From: Craspedostauros australis | Taxonomy: Eukaryota; Bacillariophyta; Bacillariophyceae; Mastogloiales; Achnanthaceae | Assembly (NCBI GenBank): GCA_026770025.1 | Contig: JAMXDE010000009.1 | Coordinates: forward strand, 2,083,001-2,147,000 | Length of the DNA stretch: 64,000 nt | Direction of reading: 5' to 3' | Shown: positions 40,694 through 53,500 of the stretch, piece after piece | How positions within the stretch are numbered: position 1 is the stretch's first letter | How the letters are laid out: each line of letters starts with the position of its first letter | Translations under genes and position numbers: made by a program | Notes under the pieces: model-generated | The model's input: only the letters and a program-made list of their open reading frames with translations | Told to the model about the DNA's origin: nothing | The model's database searches: none

Positions 40694-41521
40694 TGTTGGA
40701 AATCCGGGGTGGTGTGATAGTAGAGAACTAATCGTTTGTTAGAATCTACTTCTCTGAACTGTGAGCTCTTCATTGCTCTTGATTGCAAAGTCCAATCTCC
40801 TCCTGAGATTGCCATGGGTCCCTCTGTTGGTCTAGCAGGCATCCATCTTGCATTCATCGCAGATTCATCATGGACATGCATGCACCACCGAGTACCCCAT
40901 ATTCGTGCACATTAGCACGTTGTCCTCCGCCAATAGTTTCGATGCCTTAGACATCACCGAGTCGTAGGCATGACACAGATCGGCTCATTCGATCAGATCA
41001 CGATCTCTCATCCGTTGCGGGAACGCCTTGGTTGGGAGCTCGCTCAGCTCCTTGATCATCAGACATCTCCGATCATCTCCGATCAACTCTGGTCGACTCC
41101 GATCGTTTCTGATTGTTTCTTCGCCGATCACTTCACCGGCTTCCTGGATGTTCCTCATACCAGGTTCGTTCCCAGGTTCGTTCCTAGGTTCGTTCCCAGG
41201 TTCGTTCCCAGTACTCTTATCTCATTGGTTGCGACGTGGGGGCCGTAGTTGCTCGTATCGTGATGTTGGTCACGATTCCAACATCCCCGCCCCCTGCGAC
41301 ATACACGTGTGATTCGCATTCCTGCATTGGAGTCATGAACGTCAGGCATGGTTCGTATTCGGCACGTGGCGTTCTCCACCGCGAGTTACGTGCAGCTCAC
41401 ATTTTTCTGTGTCACAATGATCAAACGTGGGAGTTGCGGTAATGTAGAATATCCCCACGTTCGGCTCCTTACTCTTGGGAGGTGCGGCAATATGGTGTTT
41501 CAGAACACCCGATTCCTGACA
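40694..41521 (-). repeat. Family A 5' LTR
   Basis: 828 bases, same length as and visibly identical to the other LTR (the translated frames agree throughout). The 12-bp tandem units lie at 41160-41207. Confidence 0.9.
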
Positions 41522-42275
41522 AAACTGTACCGTTTTAGAACTGTGAGAACAACACACTCATTTCTCAAATTGTCGACTCGTTTGCCCATGATGATGCTGA
41601 TGGCCTCCTGTAGTTGCCCCTCATAATCATCATTGCAATCTCTCTGTCATGCCCATTTCATTGCTCATGACAAGTGCATTTCACCGTGCTCGTCTGTTGA
41701 GATATCGGTCTACACTCCTAAGGTGCATGCATGCCGATGCTTGATTCACTCTCTTCTCATCAGGCATCCATCACTCATTCAGTACACTCTTCCGTGTTGT
41801 TCACTCACTCTTCTCACACATTCACCGACAATCACACTTGCTCAGAACATGGAGTTCTGGCACGATCAGTCCAGTTCTTCGATGCTGTTCCAGTCCGCGC
41901 TTTGTTCTCCTTCGCTGGTTCTCTGTCAGTCACGTAATCATGTTCTGGGTTCCGAGCGACTCAACCGTGATAGCGTTTTCGCATAGATGTTTCAGGTTAA
42001 CCGGTCAACCCTCATGCTTGGAACACTTCGGTGTTCCAGTCTCCCTTTCACATCCATTGTTCGCCATTGCCGGTTCGTCATCACCCTCAAAACATGTCAC
42101 ATCATTAGTCTGTCCGTCGTCCGTCATACTCTTGACACACAGAGGAGGAGGTCCACAATAGACTTGGGAGCGTGTCCGACTTTGGTATATGGGTCAGTCT
42201 ATTTTTGGTACTATGGGAGGTGCGGCAATCTGGTATAACACGACATAGTCGCACCCTCGATTCCTGACATCCATG

Positions 42276-42865
42276 CTCCAGTGCTCCCTGAGTTGGAGGT
42301 GGGTGAAAGGACACCAGGATGACTCCTCATCCCCTCTCGACATCTGGGCCAGGCTCAACGTACGTGCGGACGCGGAAGCCAAGCGGCACTGGGAGACAGT
42401 ATCGTCATTGCCGGCGATTGACAAGTGGGTCGTTTCGGCCTCTATTTGGCGAATCGGTTGGAGTGGCGTTCCATACTCACACATGGATATCGCCGCAATG
42501 GAAGCAGTCGCGCAGAGGGAAGACATCCTCGACTACTGGCGAGTGAAGCATGGCTGGAGCGAATTGGATTGCTCCTTGGTGGACTGGCTAGCGTACTCCA
42601 AGGCACGCAAGTCCGCCTCCGCCCGCGAGCACACCCACTTTGTGACGAAGCTTTCCACTGGGTTCATGGCGGTGGGCCGCAAATTGAAGCAGACAGGGCA
42701 GCAAGGGGACTCAGCCTGCCCCAACTGCCGTCAGGAGGAGACAGTGGGGCATCTTTTAATCTGTGGTGGGTTAGACGATGCATGCGAAGAGTCGGTGACA
42801 GAATTGACGGAATACATGGTAGCGGTTGGCACAGCCCCAGCCGTGGTGGGCAACATGCGCAGCGG
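42276..42865 (+). pseudogene. LINE RNase H end and Cys-His region
   Basis: Continues the LINE in frame: LQCSLSWRWVKGHQDD (RNase H His motif), LNVRADAEAKRH, then a region ending in CPNCRQEETVGHLLIC, the C-x2-C...H...C motif common near the end of this LINE type. At 42866 the next solo LTR interrupts it; the LINE resumes at 60661. Confidence 0.8.
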
Positions 42866-43263
42866 TGTCAGGAATCGGGGGTACGACTTTGCAAAGATAC
42901 CGTGTTCTACCGCAGATCCCATGAGGACTGACTGGAACCGGAATGGTATTAAGTGTAAAGATACCCATGATTGCCGCAACCCCCAATAGCATCTCCCAGA
43001 CAAACCGCAACCTAGCAATCGACCAGTTGCACTCGGACAGCCCAATGGCCTTTCCTGTCTTATGCGACATCCAAGCACCCTCATCCAGTGGCCTACTCGG
43101 CCATGTCCTGATAACGGTCGGGAACCGAGAGATCTATGACGATGGCAACACACCAGCCCTGAGTGAATCGAATGAGCGCGACAACCAATATATCTGAACA
43201 AGTCGACGCGTCCCTGAGAACCTAATGTGAGAAAGCGAAACAGAGGCGATCCCTATTCACCCA

Positions 43264-44058
43264 TGTTGGCAAGTTCCGCTCACGGTAACCTACGATCGTG
43301 GAAGATGGTGTTGGTTGATAGTCGTCTGTTTGCTATTTCATTACTTGGCTACTCCGATCCTCTCGGTGTACGCTGTTCTCTTGCCCGATGCTCTCGGCGC
43401 TTCAATCTGTTTCGTAGATTCAGTCTCCGACTATGAGTCGGTACGCGAGATCCTCTCTCGCTCCTCTCTGTATTCTCTCTCTCTCTCTTTCTCAACATCG
43501 TGTGCTCATGCTACACGATACTCCGTGTTCGATGCGTACTCCGCATTCGACACTCTGTTCATTCAGTACTGGCTTCTACTCCATGAGTACTTACCATTTG
43601 AAGTTCACCTTCAGTATCCATGATCTTCATGGGTCATCGCATCTTCGCCTCCTGCTCTGACTTGGAGACAGATGTCGACGTGGTGACATGTTGACATCCT
43701 GTCGATGTCAGTAGGCGTCCTTCTGCTCTCCAGATGTCACGTTCCATTGGTGATGCAGCAGTCTGTCAGATGATATCGTCATCTGAGGTTTAGTTGGGAA
43801 GTACCTCGAGATTCTCTTGGTACCATTGATGCATGGACGGACGATCTTCTGATTTTTCCCAGAAATCGTTATTTGCAAATTTCCTCCAGAAATCTTGCCC
43901 CTTTTTGTGTGTTCCATTTCCCCTGTAATTCTGACGAATCACAGCATACTATCGACACGAGTATAGTTATACCGTCCAAGTGCGTATGAGAGAATAACGG
44001 GTGAACGATGCACATATACACGTACATCTTGACATATACTCACATGTACATCTCGACA
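43264..44058 (-). repeat. Family B copy 1, 3' LTR
   Basis: 795 bases, TGTTGGCAAG ... ATCTCGACA on the plus strand, with a CT-rich stretch near 43470-43490. Confidence 0.9.
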
Positions 44059-44078
44059 CCCTTCCTGTGTGCATTCGG

Positions 44079-46755
44079 TCATTCGAATGTTCTCGATGTG
44101 TCAAGGTACGACTTCTCATGTTCGCGTTGCAAGTCGGCCTTGATGTTCTTGGTGAATCCGTCGCTTGTGTTCTGCTCGGATTTGACAAAAATGATTTCGA
44201 TGGTTTTGTTGATTACCATGTTCCTCACGTAGTGATGGCGCACGTCGATGTGCCGCGATCGTTGGGATGTTGATGGGTTCTTGGCGATGAAGATCGCTCC
44301 GATGTTGTCTACACGGACCTTGATCGGTGTCTTCACTGGGACGCCCACACTTTCGAGTAGCTGCATGACGAAGAAGATTTCCTTTGCCGCTTCGGAAAGG
44401 GCAACATATTCTGCTTCGGATGAGCTGAGTGTGACGGCCTTCTGTGCCTTGGATCGCCAAAGGATTGGTACCTTGCACAGGTATAGGATGAACCCTCCTA
44501 CGCTGATTCTCGTGTTCTTGTCTCCTGCATATTCGCTATCGCAGAAGAGCTCCATGTCCCAGCCGTCGTCGTCTGGACGCGCTGGATGGATCTTCAATCC
44601 ATAGTCCTTTGTATCGATCACATACTTGATGATCCGATACATCTCCTTCATTGCGGCCTTGGTGGGCCCGATCAATACCTTGGAGAGTTCCCTCACAGGG
44701 TTCGCGATGTCTGGTCGCGAGTGCTTGATGAGGAAGAGTAGCATACCGACGCCTCGGCGGTATTCGGCATGTTCTTCCGGTCCGACCTTCTGCAGTCCGT
44801 TGTCTTTGGATGGTCGTACGATGATTTGACCCGGGGTTCCCAGTGTCCCATAGCGTTGCATCTTCTCAACCTTGGTTCCGAACTCTTCCATGAGATGTCG
44901 GATGAGATGTGGTTGACGCAATGTCGCTCTAGTCTTGTCATGGTTCAGTTCGATGTTGCAGCTGAGGTAGTCTCCGAGTCCGCGCTCGATTGTTACCTTG
45001 AATTTGCTGCCTTGGATGTCCTTCAGGAATGTCTCCAGTGCTTTGGAGTCTCCGCAACAGAAGCAATCGTCCACGTAGATGGCCACGATCATGCTTCCTT
45101 CGTTCGTCTTCCTGTAGAACAGGCACGGGTCTGCTGCGCTCTGTTCGAAGTTGATATTCTTGAGGGTCGATACCAACATCTTGAACCATTGCCTGGCGCT
45201 CTGCACAAGTCCGTAGATTGGCTTGTGTAGGGTCAGGGCTTCGTCTGGTTGATGATCCATCCCGTTGGGACAGTTCATGTAGATCTCCTCGTCGAGGTCT
45301 CCATGTAGGAATGCTGTTACGACATCGACGAGTGCACAGTCCATCTTCTTGATCAGCATGATCACCATCATGACCCGATAGGTCACGTCATGGATGACAG
45401 GTGAGTAATGCTCTTGGAAGTCTACTCCTGCGACTTGTGAATAGCCACATGCAACGAGTCGCGTTCGATGTGTGCCGTCACGCTTCAGCTTGAAGACCCA
45501 TTTGCACTTGCAGCATCTGCGGCCGCGTGGTATGGCGTCTCGTTTGATCTTGCTGTAAACCTTGCGTGTATCCATGGAGTCGAACTCCTTCTTGATGGCT
45601 GCTCGATATCCCTTCCAATGGATAGGATCTGGGTGATTGAAGGCTCCATCGAATGTTGTAGGTTCGATGTGCTTCTCTTGTTCCTTGTTCTCGTCCTGCA
45701 TCGACAATCCGATGTCGATCGCTGGTCTCGCGGTGATGATTGCATTCATCCCGTATAATCCAGTTGCGCTATGGTGAATGACCTCGATCTCTTCATCTTC
45801 GTCTTCGATTTCTTCGTCATCTGTAGTCTCGTTGTTGGAATCGTCGATCATCTCGTCGCTGAGTTCGTCACTCGCCTCATTGGATGATGGATCACTCTCA
45901 TAGCCTTCTTCCTTTCAACCTCGTTCGTTGAAGTCTGCGAGCTCACGCAGAGCTCTGGGAATACTCTTCCCTGCAGTTGACTTGGGATTAGCTTCTCCCT
46001 TCCTGCCTCGTGCTTCGTGACGTCGGATCCTCTCCTTTCTAGCTATGTCACGCTTGTTTGGTTTGCTCGGTGGAGGTCTGGATGGTGTGTCATGTGTAGA
46101 CCTCGCTGGTGTGTTCGGAGGAGTGACGCCTGTGTCATCGTCGGCTTCGTCGCCGGATGGTAGGATCTCATTATCTTCATGATTGGATTCACTCCGATCT
46201 TCCTCGTCATTCTGAATTAGTTGAGTTACTGTTCCATCGTCCTTGTCATCTGCATCATCACTGTCTGATAGGATGAGATACCTATTGCTGTCAGCGAAAG
46301 ATACTCTCTTCGCTTCCGATGTTTGACGTCTTGCCGTCCTGGGCGTTGCTCCCTTCCGTCCGATGATTGTGAAGCCGTCTGCGTCCGTGGTTCCTGTTTC
46401 GTTGGATATGTTCGGTGCTGGTGCCCAGCCACGGAACTGTCCGTATGATTGATTGAGCCACTTGATGTCCCGTGAACAGATGAGTGACTTGGTCGATGGT
46501 CTGTACATGTTGTAGACCCCTGATGCGTGTTGGTGTGCATATCCAATGAACACCATCTCTTCTCCTCTATTCTTGAGCTTGGCGGTAATCCCGCCATAGG
46601 TAGTCTTCACAACACCCACCTCTCCAAATGTGCGGAGTGCATCCGCATATGGTGGATCGTTGCCGAAGAACTGTCGATGTGGTGACTCCTTCTGGTTCTT
46701 CGCTACAGTGATGTTGGCGATGGCGGTGGCAGTGCTAGCAGCCGCTACCCACAGG
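44079..46755 (-). pseudogene. Family B copy 1 pol, C-terminal part (INT end, RT, RNase H)
   Basis: From 46755 down, the frame reads the end of integrase (GLWVAAASTATAIANI ... FIGYAHQHASGVYNMY ... LNQSYGQF), then an acidic linker with an in-frame TGA at 45915-45917, then RT (VAIYVDDCFCCGDS) and RNase H (FCDSEYAGDKN, SSSEAEYVALSEA) to a stop at 44079. The first codons (RHGLW) are shared with the piece on the other side of element C through the duplicated CCATG. Apart from the stop, RT and RNase H look intact. Confidence 0.85.
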
Positions 46756-46760
46756 CCATG

Positions 46761-47447
46761 AGTTAGGATTCGGGCGTAGACGTCGCGAATCGGTGGAGAA
46801 TGCCTCGTGAATCTGCCGGCTTCGAGATAGCCGTGTGATGCAGTTCAAGAGAGGTGTGCCGTTTGAAGAGTTATAACTGTAACGATGAGTAGAAGAGTGC
46901 TTTGTAACTAATCTTTGTCTGTGAGTATTATGAGTTAGCTTGTGGTGTTAATAGGGTGAAGAAACGATGTCACACAACTTGGCGAGACCCTGCACTGATG
47001 TACTTGGTTCAGTGCTACAGGGTATACAGTCATTACAGCGCCTTGCTCTCCACACACGTAGATACACTGCAGTGTAGATCATGGCACATGGCAGTGACGA
47101 CCATGAGGCAGTGGCTGTGGTTGGAGCTGGCTCTCGGATTCCATTGCTTGAGTTGAAGCAGGTTGGATACATGCGTTAAGACTACGGCAGTGGTGCAGTA
47201 GTCATCAGCATGGAGGGAATCGAGGTATGTTGTAGTAAAAGGATCTGAGGAGCATATAGTTCCCAAGGTGGAATGTGAGTCAGGTCGGTCATGGTTGAGT
47301 CATGATGGATTCGTGAATGGAGGAGAGAAAGGAGGAGAAAAGATTTGGTGGTCGATCAGGTCGGAAGATTTCGCGCCAAAACAAGAATTTCTCCCATCAG
47401 GTTGATACCGTGTTCGGTATTAGTCTGTCCCTCATTGAATCTCAACT
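46761..47447 (-). repeat. Family C 3' LTR
   Basis: 687 bases, plus strand AGTTAGGATTC ... ATCTCAACT. Confidence 0.88.
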
Positions 47448-47457
47448 CTCCCTCTCA
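47448..47457 (-). promoter_or_regulatory. Polypurine tract of family C
   Basis: On the minus strand TGAGAGGGAG abuts the 3' LTR. Confidence 0.7.
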
Positions 47458-47524
47458 GTGTTGGGTCGTGATTGGAGTTGTGGTATCGATGAAAACTTCA
47501 TCCTTCGTTGTTGTTTGTTGTTTG

Positions 47525-50500
47525 TTACCAGCCCATGATTTTGAATCGTAGGTATTCGAAGACTGCGATGGACAATCCTTTGGTGAAGATGTCTGCAAGC
47601 TGCTCCGGCGTGGCGATGTGCTGAATGCAAATGAAACCTGCCTTGACCCAGTACCAAAAGAAATGCCACTTGGTCAGAAAATGCTTGGTGCACGCGGTCG
47701 GCTGGTGATTGGTGGCAAGAGAAATGCAAGCTTGGTTGTCCTCGAAGACAGTGCACTGGAGGTTGGTGTGCAGCGGCATGTCGGTGCCGGCGTTGTTGAT
47801 CACTTGGCGAATGAGCTGTTGGATGGGAATCAATGTTCGCATTGCCAGGGAGAGAGCGGCGTATTCGGACTCCATTGTGGATAACGCGATCTCAGTTTGG
47901 AGTTTCGACTTCCAAATGAGAGGGCATCCACCCAATGTGATGAGATATCCCGTGCGTGATTTCACCGACACTGGATCTTTGCTGTCCTCACGTTGGTAGA
48001 GGCCTGCGAAGTCAGCGTCCACGTAGCACTTGAGATCGAGTTGCCCTGTAGGGCGAACGATGGTGCCCATGGTTTCAGTGTGCTTGAGATAGCGCATGAT
48101 GCGCTTGATCGCTTTGGCATGTGATCGGCGGGGATCGTGTCCGAAGCGAGCGACTTGGGAGACTGCGAAGGCGAGATCGGGACGAGTGTTCGTCGTGAGG
48201 TAGAGCAACATTCCGACAACAGAGCGGTAGTTCCATTTCTCGTTCATGGCTGGTTCATCCTTGCACTGTCCGAGTGCGAGTTGGGTAGTAGGTACCGGAC
48301 ATGGATTGCAGTTCGACATCTTCGTTGTCTCCAGGATCTTTTTGATCAATCCTGGCTGTCGGAGATGAACTACATCCGCTTTTGGATCGCGGCAGAGTTC
48401 GATCCCCAGGAACTCGGTGAAGCTGCCTTCCTGAGTGAGCTCGAACCCAAGTTCACGCATTGATGCAATGAATTCGTCGGCATCCTTCTTGGTCTTGGAG
48501 GCAATTCCTGCATCGTCAACGTAGAGAACGATCATGATGTTGCGCTTGATGAACAAGCATTGCTCTTGGTCGCAGGCTGTGAAGCCAACTGTGATTAGAG
48601 CTCGTATGAGGTGCTCGTACCACAGGCGCGGGGCGATCGTCAATCCGTAGAGACTTTTGCAAAGTCGGAGACAGGTGTTGGGTCCCTTGCTTGACTTGAA
48701 GCCGCGAGGAAGGTGAAGATGAACAGGCTTGTGGATGGAGGCCTGCACGAAGGCGTTGGTGAAGTCGATTGACGTGGTTGTCCAACCCATCACAATGGAT
48801 GTGCTCAGGAAGATGCGAACCGATGACCAGGCCACGACTGGTGCGTAGGTGGATGCATCCTCATTCATGAGGTCTCCGCGGCAACACCAGCGACCCTTGT
48901 ACTTCTTGATAGTACCATCTGGCAAGCGCTTGCGACGGAAGACCCAGGTCCCTGGGAAGATTCGATCGTTGACGACGTCGGCCTTTTGAATTTCTTCCCA
49001 TGTTCCCTTTTCGGTAAGTGCCTTGATTTCCTTTTCGGCTGCTTGCATCCACTCGTCCTTGTTGTCGTCGCGAATTGCTTCGTCGAAGGAAAGGGTGTCA
49101 GGGTCATTGCTGGATGCCTTGTACGTGGATGAGCGTTCGGCGATATCCAAATCGCCACCTGTTGCGAAGTAGCTCATCATGTGTCCATCAACGTAAGTTG
49201 GGAAGTTTGTCGAGTCTCGTTGTGGTTCGATGATCGAGACAGCGTAGGCATGCTGTTCGATGTTAGCCCACGCGTGTTCTGGAATGCATGTTGCTGTGTC
49301 CAGGATGGACGATGGGTCAACTTCAAGTGTCGATCCGATTTTGTCGGAGACGCGCGTTGCTGGAGCCACCTTAAGAGGTGCCGTGTTGGTCTCGATCATC
49401 CCTTGGACAAACTTCTCGACTTCGAATGCACTTGGCTGTGGCCATGGCCCTGGACGAATCGTCGTGACTTGGCGACGGAGTAGTTCGAATGCGAGACGAT
49501 AGCGATGATTCTCAGAGATGGCGTTCCACACGGAGCGAGTCCTTTTGAAGAATGTGTTTCCACTGATTCTGGATTCGGGAGGAAGAAAACCCTTCATCAT
49601 CAAGTATTCCGGATCCTGATACGACCATGGCTCTGGTTTGGCCGATGACATGTAGTCAAAGGCATCGAAGCTGGGGTTCATGATGCCGGTTCGTATGAAG
49701 GCACTCAGTCTGTTGACGAATTGGCCGACGGCGTAGTCAGTCGCTTGTCTCCTGAGGTCGTCGCAACGAATCTCGCAGTGAAGGTCGACTTCGAAGTGTC
49801 TCTCCATGTCCGAGTAGAAGTCCTCGTAGACGTCTTGGAATGGCGTTGGTCCTTCTTCGACCATGTCGTCTGGATCCGGCTGCCACCAATCGGCCATGTT
49901 GATGCTTGCTTCTTCTGCTTTAGCCGGCTTTGGGGCGAACGTTGGAAGGATGATGTTGGTTGATTGTGGATTCAACGTATTGAATCGACCTCGAAGTCTG
50001 CGCAACAAGTAGTGAGCGTCCACCTTGAATTGGTGTAGGTCGATGGAGAGAGAGTCGCTGCCTTCGCGTTGGAGAGGTTCGATTGTATGTAGGCAATCGA
50101 CGACAGCTTGTGAGAATGTTATGATCAACGACGAGTCGGGGTGCAATTCCCTGGGTGTTGTGGCCTGTTCAATCTCTTCCAAGGTAGCTACTGCGGGGCA
50201 GAAGTAGTAATCGTCAGTGTCCTCGTCGTCCAACCAGGCGGCTTTGCCTCCCAAACGCGAGTACGTGAATCGCTTTGGTTGTTTGCGACTTCTCGTGCTT
50301 CGAGGTCTTGATGGCGTTGACTCGGGCTTCGGCGTGGTTGTTGTCGTGGACTTAGTATCAATTGGCGTTGGAGCTGAAGGTGGTAATGGAGTTGCCTGTT
50401 CTGAAATTGGCGACTCTCGGAGAGGTGAACTCAATTGCGGTTGAAGTGTTCGCTGATCCGGTGACTCTATAGTAGGGTCAGGTACCGGGGACTCATAGGG

Positions 50501-53500
50501 AGCTCCCTCTGTCGAAGACATTTGCTTGTTGGCTCCCTCTGAAGCTGGCATCGGAGGGGCGAGAGTTTCACTCATGAGATCCGGGATCTGTTGTGTCGTT
50601 GGTTGCGACTCTTTCGCCAATACCTGTGGCGCTCTTTCACGGATGGTTCGTTGGTTTCGCGTCTCAGTTATCGGTGGTGGAGTATTGTCGTCGTTGCGTT
50701 GTAACCGGTTGTGGTCTCGCGTGTCTGATGCGAAGATGTCGTCCTGCTCCATTGATTCCACATCGTCGTCGTCGAATGGGTATTGAAAGGTGGTATCACC
50801 GAACATGCGAGTCCATTCTTCCGATTGATAGCTTGGAAGTTGCTTCAAGTCGGTAGCAATCGTTGCGAACCAGTCATCAAACACAACATGGAACTGAGGT
50901 GTGATTGAACCTGTCCGTGGTGATAGGACCAGGGGTACGGTTGAAGCATGCTTCGTGGATAAACCCATGTTCACGTATCTTTCTCCTCTTGGTTCCCATC
51001 GAGGTATCTTTCGTCCGTCGGCCAGTGCTTTGTTAAGAACATAGACTGGGCTGCCCCATACGTGCAGGTTATGAAGTTGCTTGAGGGGGAGACGAATGCG
51101 TGATAGAACATCGTAAGGTGTGAGGCCTGTGGCGGGATTAGGCACGCGATTGTAGATGTACGCGGCATGCACTACGGCCATTGGCCACAGTTGAGCGTCG
51201 AACATTGTTGGCCAATGAATGCTTTGATGCATCATCATGGTTCGGGCCATTGATACAATTGTTCGAATGCTTCGCTCGGCGATTCCATTGTGGTGATGTG
51301 CGCCGACACCTGCGAATCGATGGACTTGATGGAATATCTCAAGGTGTTTGGAGTATTCGGGCGAGGTGAAGGTGGTGGCGTTATCCGATAGATAGGATCG
51401 TACGGGGACTCCCACATCACGACACATCAGTTCGAACCGTTCCTTGGCTTCGAGGGTGGCGTGCATGGTTAGCGCTGCCACGGGTTCCACATGGATGTAT
51501 CCTGATGCGTGGTCGACGAAGATGGCTCCGCCTTTGTACATTTCGTTTGGATCGCCTTTGCCTCGTCCTGAGAAGAGGCGTCCTGGCGTTCGACCGACGA
51601 AGTGGTCCACTGATACCTGTTGTCCTGGGAACAAGTGATCGGTGCGCAAAACTCCTTGTTTGTCACGGACGACATGTTGAGTTATCCCTGGGGAAGGGCG
51701 ACGGTGCAGCTTTCCGAATTGGCATGCGGCGCAGAGCGGAAGGCTTGTGACCCTTGCCGCAGCTGTGTGCATCTTTCTAGACGATTCTGACCCAGTGAGC
51801 GTACCCGAACGCAGTAGGAACTTCACTCGACTGAAGGATAAGTGTCCGAGACGATAGTGCCATCGAAGAAGTTCCTTTTGCGGTTGGGTGAGGTTCACGT
51901 TGTGGTCCGACACGGTAGAGACGATGGAAGTTAGTGCGGCTGGCACGTCATGGATGTTGTCGGCGCTGTAGCCGACGGATGTTGGCAGCCTTGTGGACTT
52001 CTTGTAGCTCGCTACGATTGCATTGCGATCGTCGTTTCCCAGGATTCCGCTGAGTTTGCAGGAGGACTTGTCGAATACGATCGTTTCGCCCTGATACTCT
52101 TCAAGGAGACTGGAAGTGCTGATTAGCTTGACCTTTGATTCGGGGACATGGAAAGCAGGCAGTCGCAACTTGCGAGGGCTTCCAGTTACATCAAGGACAT
52201 ACCATTCGACGGTTCCCAACGCATTCACTTGGATTTTCTTGAGGAATCCGTTGAGAAAGGTCGGTCTTGGTGGAGGACTTGGAGTAGAACAGAAGTCGTT
52301 GAGGTCATTTGTCACAGAGATTGACGCTCCGCTGTCCCATACAAGTTCGAATGGAGCATCGGGCGAGAGATAACTCTCAGCCTTAGCTGGGGATGCGAAA
52401 GCGTTGCGATTTGAGAAGTAGGAGGCTAGACCTTGCAGAGTGAGTAGTGCGGGCATGTCATTGTCACATTGTTGTTTTTGATTTCGATCATACATCAAGT
52501 CGATTCCGCGAGTTGGGTACAAGCTCCAGAGGTTTCGTGAGATGGATGAGGTGCGACCTTCCTGGCGGGGCAATTTTGCAGTCGTGAATGGTTGGTTTTT
52601 ACCATAAGTGGAAGTTTTCGACTGGTTCCGGTAACGACGTTTTGATCTGTGATTGCGAGTTTTGGTCCGAGTTTGGGGACGCCACACACGTTTTGTTCGT
52701 GGGGAGTTCACTTTCGACACGTTCACAGTTTTGGGTCCATCTGGGTCAAGGCTTTCCATCACGAGATCGTAGAGACTGCGTTTCACAGCTCCATTGAAGT
52801 GTGTGGGACGTTTGTGCACTTGCTTGAACCGTTCCTTGACTCGTGCCTTGTTATAGGCTAAATCAGTAGAGTTGATTAAGTCGGGTCTTCGTGGAACGTT
52901 CGTGTGGAGGAGGAGTAGAATTACGGCGATTAGCATCCAGGCATTAGCTGCCGCAATGTACCACCCATACTCTACTCCGATGGTGATGACTTGGAGTGAA
53001 GCGAAGAGGAGAACTATTCCAACGATGCTACCGAAGTAGTTGAAGGAGGTGAAGAGGTTCCAGATGAGGGACCACCAGGTGTCTTCGTCTTGGCTGGAGG
53101 CGGCTGTGAAGCATGTCCAGGCAGCCATGTCGATGGAGAGGTTGTCCTGTTTGGGAATGTTCTTGCCCTTTGCCTTCGCCTTGAACTTGAAGTTGTCCTG
53201 GTGGCTCTCGGTGTTGTGCGAGAGACGCCAGCGGCGGCACTTGGCGCACCACATGAACGTCTTTTCGTTGACAAGCTTGCGCTGTGGTTCACCGGGCTTG
53301 GGAGCTTTGGACGACCAGCCCTGGCCGGCGTTGCGTTTGGCGTCGCGTTCCTTGGGCTTCTTGGAGTTGTTCCTCTTTCCGTCGTTCTTGGAGAAACCCT
53401 TGTGTTGCTCGAGGACGTTGGCGCTTGGGTTTTGGGCGACGTTGCTGGCGTACGAGTACTTGGGCACGTTGCTGTCTCTGGTACGCCTTATGGCATGCCA

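Larger units (their letters stand above)
34119..41521 (-). mobile_element. Intact Ty1/copia retrotransposon, family A
   Basis: A 7.4-kb element with two 828-base LTRs that look identical by eye, one open polyprotein frame, and 6-bp duplications AAACTG (34113-34118 and 41522-41527). In coding orientation the LTR reads TGTCAGG...CCAACA. A purine tract AATGGAAGGG abuts the 3' LTR. No ordinary TGG-starting primer site follows the 5' LTR; instead a 12-bp palindrome does. Identical LTRs and an intact frame imply a recent, perhaps active, insertion. It landed inside a solo LTR of a related family. Confidence 0.9.
34073..42269 (-). repeat. Solo LTR of the family A type, split by copia element A
   Basis: The LTR pieces are 34073-34118 and 41528-42269 (788 bases together), starting TGTTGGAAATCC and ending GATTCCTGACA on the plus strand. 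It is flanked by 6-bp duplications TCCATG (34067-34072 and 42270-42275) in the LINE. It has no internal region, so it is a solo LTR left by LTR-LTR recombination. It differs from the LTRs of the nested element and matches the other solo LTR ending at 60654 more closely near its terminus. Confidence 0.8.
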
